Positions 57,859 through 64,000 of a DNA stretch of 64,000 bases are shown here, piece after piece. Where the stretch lies: positions 11,022,001-11,086,000 of the forward strand of contig JAIVEN010000014.1 of NCBI GenBank assembly GCA_026686845.1. The letters run 5' to 3'. Below the pieces are notes generated by a model. It saw only the letters and a list, made by a program, of their open reading frames with translations. It did no database searches and had not been told where the DNA came from. The stretch comes from Adenanthera pavonina (taxonomy: Eukaryota > Streptophyta > Magnoliopsida > Fabales > Fabaceae). The translations under genes were made by a program, and so were the position numbers. How positions within the stretch are numbered: the first letter of the stretch is position 1; every line of letters starts with the position of its first letter.

Positions 57859-60358
57859 GCAAGCTAAAGCTTTGCTGATTGAATCACTAAAAGCCTTACC
57901 ATTGCCTCGATATCAGAATAACTAGGAATATCGTTATCACTGTCTATATCTTGCTTATCCTTATCTGATGTTGAAGGGTTTTCCACCAGCTCTGACCTGA
58001 CAACTTCAGATGTACCCAGTTCAGCATGTAGCGATTGACAATCTTGTGCTGGCATTACAACATCCAATTCCTGTTTCATGCCATAATCATTGGAGTGAGA
58101 ATAACTTCTAAAGATATTAGGATGACAGGCTGGTTTCTCCATGGAAGAATTTGTTAAATCATTGCTTAAATGCTTTGCCAAGGCAAAATTGGTAGTCTCT
58201 TCCTCTGGCTTTGCATGTCCTGAATTATCACCAGTTGAGGCACCAGAAACAGTAACTGCAGTCGGGGACATAACATGCAAGGCATGACTATGGGGTATCC
58301 CACATTTTACCTTGGAACCAGCAAGAGATCCTGGCAAGATCCCATTATGTGAGAAGATACATGAGACTCTACAGGGTTTTTCTGCTCTGCCTTGATGAGA
58401 AGTGTGCCTAGATGATGAAACTGGTTCAACAGCATGGTTTTTTCCGGTCTTAGGTTTAACAGCAGGTTTTTTTTTGGTCTGAGGTTTAACAGCATGTTTA
58501 ACAGTGCTTTTAAACAATGAGGGAAATGTGGAAAGGGGCAAATCAAAAGTTAGGGAAACATCATCATTGGATGAAATTTCTGGGTCTCCAGTGTTCGATG
58601 TACAGCAAATAATTCCATTAGTTAATTTCGGAAATTGAGGGTCTCTAGCTGAGGCAAAAGATGGTATTTGGAACTCTGATTTGCAAACTGCTTGCACATC
58701 ACTAGAGCAAGACTCCATGTAATCAATTTCTGCATGACACAAAGCTGATTGATTTGTAACATGTCCTTGTGAAGCCACCGATGTATCTGATTCAGCTATT
58801 CTGGGCATCTGATCTGGACCAATTTCCTTTGGTGAACTTGAAAAAAGTGAACTCAAATCATCATAATAAGAGTTACCAACCCCGTCACTTCCATTAGCAT
58901 CTACCAAGTAGAGTTCTAACTCATTGCTAAAATTCAAAAGGGAATTGGGCAGTTCTGCCAGGGAAGCCTCCCCACAAGCAATAGTATTTAAATTATCACA
59001 TGGCACATCAGGTTCTTGAATGCCCTCATCTGTTCTCCAGATTGGAATTTCAGGAAGTGGAGATAACTGCGAGGTATAAAATGATGTTCCACAACTTATG
59101 TGTGGGGAATCAAAAACATGATTTCCATCAAACTCCAAACACATATTTCCGGGGTCATGGTCAATCTGATCAAGTGCAGATAATGGCATTCCCTCTAAGC
59201 CCAAATCTCCACTTAGGCTATCTACAGACAATTCTGGTGGACCACCCAATTCCTCCACACCTGCATGCAAAGACACATTGCCTTAGCCTCCAAGAATTTG
59301 AGGTTCTTTTTTAAGTATATTTCTTTGTTCAATAGGGAAACTCTCTTCAACGGGTTTCTCAACTCCGGTGTAAAAGATATGGGCACAACCATCCATCATA
59401 AATTCAGGAAAAGCACCGAGCATAGGACAAAAAATTGTTCCATGAGATCCAGAATGAGTAGTGGCTGCACCGTCCGCCATGCAGTTTTCCACTGAAGGGT
59501 CACCATTTCCTTCATAGGTGCTCTGTTCTGTTCCAAACATTAGACTTAAATCCATGGAAGTAAATGTGTTGTTGCAGACTTTTTTGCGCATAGCATAGTA
59601 AGAACTACGAATACTTTCATTTTTTCTCATAACAGAAACAAAGTATCTTCTTTTAAATGTTTTAACTTACTAAACTTCGATGGAAGAGGTGAAGAAGAAA
59701 ACTCTAACTTATTCATGCATGAAGAAGCTTCTGCAGAGATAATAGGATCGTAGAGGAGAGAATACCAACGATCTTGTATTTCTCGAACGGTTTTCTTTTG
59801 AGAAAACTGCTCTGCTTCTTTAGCAAGTTACTCTAAGGAAGCACCGGCCTGCAAATAGAAAGCTATAGATCCGGTTAAAGAGAATCATGGAACAGATGCC
59901 TTTAATACATGTCATTATTAAATACTTCAACAATAGCAGAACTTCCTCTTCCCTTCACTCCCCCAAATTGAAAAACAGAAGTAGTTTTAATTCTTAGAAA
60001 AGGAGACAGCATGGACTTCTCCAATATATTAGTAGTAGCAAATAAATACATGAGAATTGAGATGTCATAAAAAGAATAATATTGCCAAAGGAAGATACAT
60101 TTGAATAATTGACAGTAGAGTTACCAACTTGAATTGTACGAGACAAGATTCAAATAAAGCTAGATCTAAACCAGAAGAGGAGAACATAGATTTATATATT
60201 TATCTGACTCAGAGATACTGTCTGTCAAGCACATACATATGGACGTACACACACACACATGTCAGTGTCAATAATTTACACTTTTCATCAATTCTTGTCA
60301 TTATTATTCTGGAACTAAGGAAGATGCTAAGTTGCTAACAGTGGAATAAGTGAGTTTA

Positions 60359-60441
60359 GGGGCCCGTTTCGTTTCCCGTTGGAAACTACATTTCGGGGAA
60401 CAGAACCGTGTTTTGGAGAAGCAAAGGTAACCAAACGGGCC
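60359..60441. mobile_element. 83-bp micro-MITE in intron 1 of the pseudogene
   Basis: Ends are GGCCCGTTTCGTTTCC on the left and, complement of the right, GGCCCGTTTGGTTACC, with a very short middle. Flanking triplets TTA and GTA make a PIF/Harbinger origin possible. A GA-rich microsatellite-like stretch follows (60456-60494). Confidence 0.5.
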
Positions 60442-61242
60442 GTAGATCCTCCAAAAGGAAAAAAAAAGAAAGAAAGAAAGAAAAGAAAGAAAGTGTCCCG
60501 TGTATACTTTTACTTTTTACATCACACTCCCCGAATTCTGTAAAAATTTTATAATGAAAAAACTGTAAACACGGAGTAAGAGGGTAGCTCAGCAACTCTG
60601 TGATCACTTGCCCACAACGTTGCACACAAAATCTCCTTAACAGAGACTTTTAAGAAAAAAATTGATTGACCAATAAACAAATAATAACCCGTTATCCTAA
60701 TTTGACATCCTGGAGACTCATATGACGAATAAACCAAATTGCTTCAACCTACAGCATAAAAAAACAAGATTATATCGAATCAACGCACATTGATAATTGA
60801 CGTTCTTCCAGCCCCTGAAAGATAATATATTGAAAGAACGGCACATGGGCCGTTTGAACTATGAACACATCGGAAACAATGATGAAGGCGCCATGTTACC
60901 AGGGAATGAGAGAGGAAAACAACATTATATAATGTCCAAGTGTTCAAACGAGGATTTAACTGGGTATTCATGACATAACAGTACGTATTTTAGTAAGTAC
61001 CGCGAGCTAAACAAGACAGACCTTGTCAAAGGTTACCAAAAATACAGCAGCTGATGAAATTTGAGAAACAAAAGGACCGACGGGGGAAGAGCTAGAGAAG
61101 CACTGTAGGCTTCGACCCAAAGAAGCCGAAGAACTCAGGAAATTAAGGAGTGAAAGGGATGAGGGGGGATTGGGAACTGTACCTTAACAGCGTTCATCTT
61201 CATGGGAAGTCAAGGGACGAATGTAGCAAGAGCAAAACCCAG

Positions 61243-64000
61243 TGAACTTGTAAACTGTATCCGGGTATCTTGGTAACCTCTGTGGGTTAACTGTCTCAGG
61301 AAAGAGCGCGCGCTAAATTTCCGTACAAGTGATGATTAGAAAGCGCAAAGAAAACTGAAGAGAAGGGTTTAAGTTTAAGATTAGGACTAGAACGTAAAAA
61401 CCTAAAACCCAGAAATTCGGATGGGGACAAGCACATCAAATTTTCATGTAGTCGACGGGAGTACATCATGTAACTCAAATCTATTCTTTTAATAAAGCAT
61501 ATAACCGCCAACACATACAATTTATAAGACAAAACTAACCGTCAACACGCACGTTTCACTGGCTCATGAAGGCTTGATTACACTTTACAACTTTACACTA
61601 AATTTTACTTTCCACTAAATTTTATTTGGTCCCATAATTTAATTTTTTTTATTTTTTTGTTTTTAAAATATAATCAAACATTTTTCTATTACTAATATTG
61701 TTAATTATGTTAATAAGAATACTGAGAAAACATTATTCAATATTGACATGTCAATTTTTACTGTCAAGTTATCAATATTTCTTATTAATTTTAGGTTTAA
61801 AATATTTTTTAATTAAATTAAAATATTAAAAATAAATAATTACAAATAAAAACTTCTAAATAAAACCTTAATCTTATATTTTTTTTGTCATGAAAAATGA
61901 GTTGGATAAATATGTAAGCATTTAGAAAATACTTTGATAATATTTAGAAATGATTTATCAGTATTTTCTACTACTAATACAGTTAACCGTGTTAATTATA
62001 GAAAAAATTTTGATTTTATTTTAAATTTTAAAAAATTAAAAAGAAATAAAATAAAGTTAAAAGATCAAAATAAAACTTAATATAAAATTAAGAGATTAAA
62101 AATATATTTTTATCTTTTTCAATCAATCAATCATGTTAGGTTATTATTAAAAAGATTCGACGAATTATCAATATCCATGTCAATAAAATTTAGAATAAAG
62201 AATTTTATTCATAATTCATAAAATCATTTATCAGAGTTTAAATAAATATAATTATAGAAATCCACTTATTTAAATATTTAATCACATATTTTTCTGTATT
62301 TCAGCTCTTATTTTTTTTTTTAGTTATCTTCTTTTGCTTATCTAAATAATAAATAAAAACTATGTTTAAAAAGGTAAGGTTTGGTTGTTAAATACTTAAA
62401 TGATGTAAAAAAATTGTGAATATTTTTAAGGGAAAACAAATGTTTTAGTCCCTATAGTTTACATAATTTTTCAAGTCAGTCCCTGTAATTCATTTTGCAA
62501 TAAATTACTACTTCAAAAATCTAACTATTGGCACATTTGCCCCTACAGGTTCAATCTTTCTAAAAATTCACCCCTGGTAAGTTCCAACTAAGCAAACGGC
62601 TTGAAGACAGATATGATGTATATGAAAAATGCTGAATAGGCATCAAAATGTAGTGTGAATAAGCATGAAAAAGCACACTTCATGCCCCCCCTCAAATCTT
62701 AAAACAGAACGCATTAAAGTCCCAAAATAGACCCAAGCATGAATAGCGTGAAGTGGAAACTGCTACAGAGAGAAAGACAAAGCCAAAGTGGGTATGCTAG
62801 GAAGAACTGATGTGAGCAGGTGGTATTTCCATTTTTTTTATGCGTTTTTTCTTGTCAGACATATGTTAATACGGAATGGGGATTTGCTATGTCAAGATGC
62901 TTTGTAAGAGGTTTTGTGGGGGGTAATGGGATTCACGTGAAGATACTTTGGGGGAAATGTGTAATGGGTTTCAATCGAAACAATGGTTGAATGTTGGTTT
63001 ATGCATGATAGTAAAGATAGCAATGATGATTATATTCCACTTATGATCGTACAGATAAGTGAGAGCATTTTTTTCGACCAACATATTGACTGAGAAATTA
63101 CTAATTATACAGGTGAAAATAATTGCCAAGAAGATATATCCATTAATTAGCATTAGGCAATGTTTGCTATATAGTTCTTTCTTCTACTATGGATGACAAT
63201 GATGTGTGCATCATGTCTTAAAATTATGACTCTGATTATTTTCTGATGATGGATTAGACAGAGGAAAAGTGGCAACAGTATAATCCATCAAGGATGTGGG
63301 AGTCTTACTAATTTAGTGTGCTACATCAGTGTCTCACATCTGCATCTAACATGATTTAGTCTACTCCAAATCAGATAAACCTATATCAACAAACTACATC
63401 TAAATAAAAAACACAATACATCTAATTTAGTGTGCGACATTTGAACAAGCAAAATACATCAGTATCAATTATGCACAGCTTGTTTTTCCTCTTGCTCCAA
63501 CCTTGATCTATCTCCATTCTCTTATTGAACTCAAGAATCTGCTTAAGTACAAATCTAAATTACAAAACACCATCCTTCTTACAATCACAAATAAATTGAA
63601 CATCAATATCAAGCCATTTATTCTAAATTACAAAAAAGATAGAAGTTGCCACAAAACTGCTTATAAAAAAACACAAGAAAGAAGTTGCCACAAAAATTAA
63701 TTATATTATCAAACCAATCCATGAATTTACAGAATCAATTATCAAATATATCATCAAACCATATTATTCGAATTCACATGACCAAAATCCAGAGACCCAT
63801 ATTAAAAACAAAGATCATGTCAATTAACAATCCAAATTAAAAACCTAACCTCTCCTTATAGTTCGGACATCTAAAAGGGGCTATAAGAGTGGTAAAAAAA
63901 AATGGGGTTATAAGGTGAGCACAGTTGCTCGACGCTCTTCCCCTTCTGCTACTAGATGCCAGTTCCATGAACTCGCAATTAATACTAAGGCAAATCTCAC
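61243..64000. other. Intergenic, no gene seen
   Basis: AT-rich spacer. Near 62434 a stretch TTTAGTCCCTATAGTTTACA is of the kind found at ends of long-TIR elements, but no partner was located. A small direct repeat AGAAGTTGCCACAAAA occurs near 63641 and 63681. Short ORFs (62971-63153, 63503-63700) are low complexity. Confidence 0.45.

Larger units (their letters stand above)
57535..61242 (-). pseudogene. MCRS1/EMB1967-like (microspherule protein 1) pseudogene, lacking the FHA end
   Basis: Unprocessed copy with introns. Exon 1 is ~61242-61183, exon 2 59848 to ~59640, exon 3 ~59640-57900 (continuous), exon 4 57589-57535. The order of matches to plant MCRS1 (INO80-associated; FHA protein EMB1967, At3g54350) is clear. 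It runs GFALA.FVP, then KMNAVK|AGASLE, VREIQDRWYSLLYDP, LPSKFSK, SIRSSYYAMRKK, FTSMDLSLMFG, PLPEIPIWRT and SDIEAM|ILDMDLDPDDQDLY. Lesions: the expected start is CTG (61242-61240); Trp is TGA (61212-61210); Ser is TAA (59830-59828); a one-base shift lies near 59640; another TAA is at 59285-59283. The last exon keeps a GT donor (57534), but no FHA exons follow. The protein cannot be made as such. The open part 57864-59276 (from GTG) is only the middle of the old gene. Confidence 0.8.

Noticed and set aside
57864..59276. 470-aa minus-strand ORF as a stand-alone gene
   Set aside because: It begins at a GTG directly after an in-frame TAA. Its sequence is the middle of an MCRS1-like protein, continuous with broken upstream exons.

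Overview
The window is nuclear DNA of a flowering plant, most likely a eudicot (probably a rosid; the species cannot be fixed). It is AT-rich, genes carry short GT-AG introns, and the intergenic space is full of degenerate transposons and MITEs. Six protein-coding genes are well supported, plus one decayed gene copy, a small snoRNA locus and one tRNA. I found no bacterial-type operon, CRISPR array or phage.

Layout. 1-0.55 kb: tail of a dead Helitron helicase. 3.5-4.4 kb: a snoRNA locus with a Site II/TATA/telobox promoter and two convincing C/D snoRNAs whose guides match 18S and 25S rRNA. 5.08-8.87 kb: a 3.8 kb non-coding Mutator-like element with long inverted ends and a 9-bp target duplication. 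9.29-10.2 kb: a second, degenerate copy of the 25S-guide snoRNA, split in two by an 826-bp Mutator-like element. 12.6-13.5 kb: a divergent four-exon histone H3. 15.1-16.7 kb (minus): an intronless glyoxal/galactose oxidase-like enzyme. 19.0-29.1 kb: a gene-less, nested repeat block bounded by two related ~0.5 kb LTR-like repeats. 29.1-30.3 kb: a 1.17 kb fold-back palindrome. 31.04 kb: tRNA-Thr(AGU), then a 74-bp tandem duplication. 33.2-38.1 kb (plus): the nine-exon CGI-58-type alpha/beta hydrolase/acyltransferase. 41.6-45.0 kb (minus): a MUSTACHES-type LRR receptor kinase with an atypical kinase core. 47.5-54.1 kb (minus): a twelve-exon kinesin-7 of the NACK-like group. 55.3 kb (plus): a short secreted-peptide precursor. 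57.5-61.2 kb (minus): an intron-containing MCRS1/EMB1967-like pseudogene. 61.2-64 kb: no gene seen.

The genes do not form a pathway. They share only position: chromatin (H3), cell-wall/apoplast oxidation (oxidase), lipid homeostasis (CGI-58-like), stomatal/cell-wall signalling (receptor kinase) and cytokinesis or transport (kinesin). The order H3 - glyoxal oxidase - (repeats) - MUSTACHES-type kinase resembles Arabidopsis chromosome 1 blocks I recall (At1g75600-At1g75640 and At1g19890-At1g19900). This suggests an ancestral neighbourhood expanded by transposons.

The most unusual items are the snoRNA copy broken by a transposon with its intact paralogue nearby as an empty-site control, the divergent H3, the multiply broken MCRS1-like copy lacking its FHA end, the Glu-Phe-Gly receptor kinase, and the 1.17 kb fold-back. 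All family assignments rest on reading motifs by eye; no database search was run.
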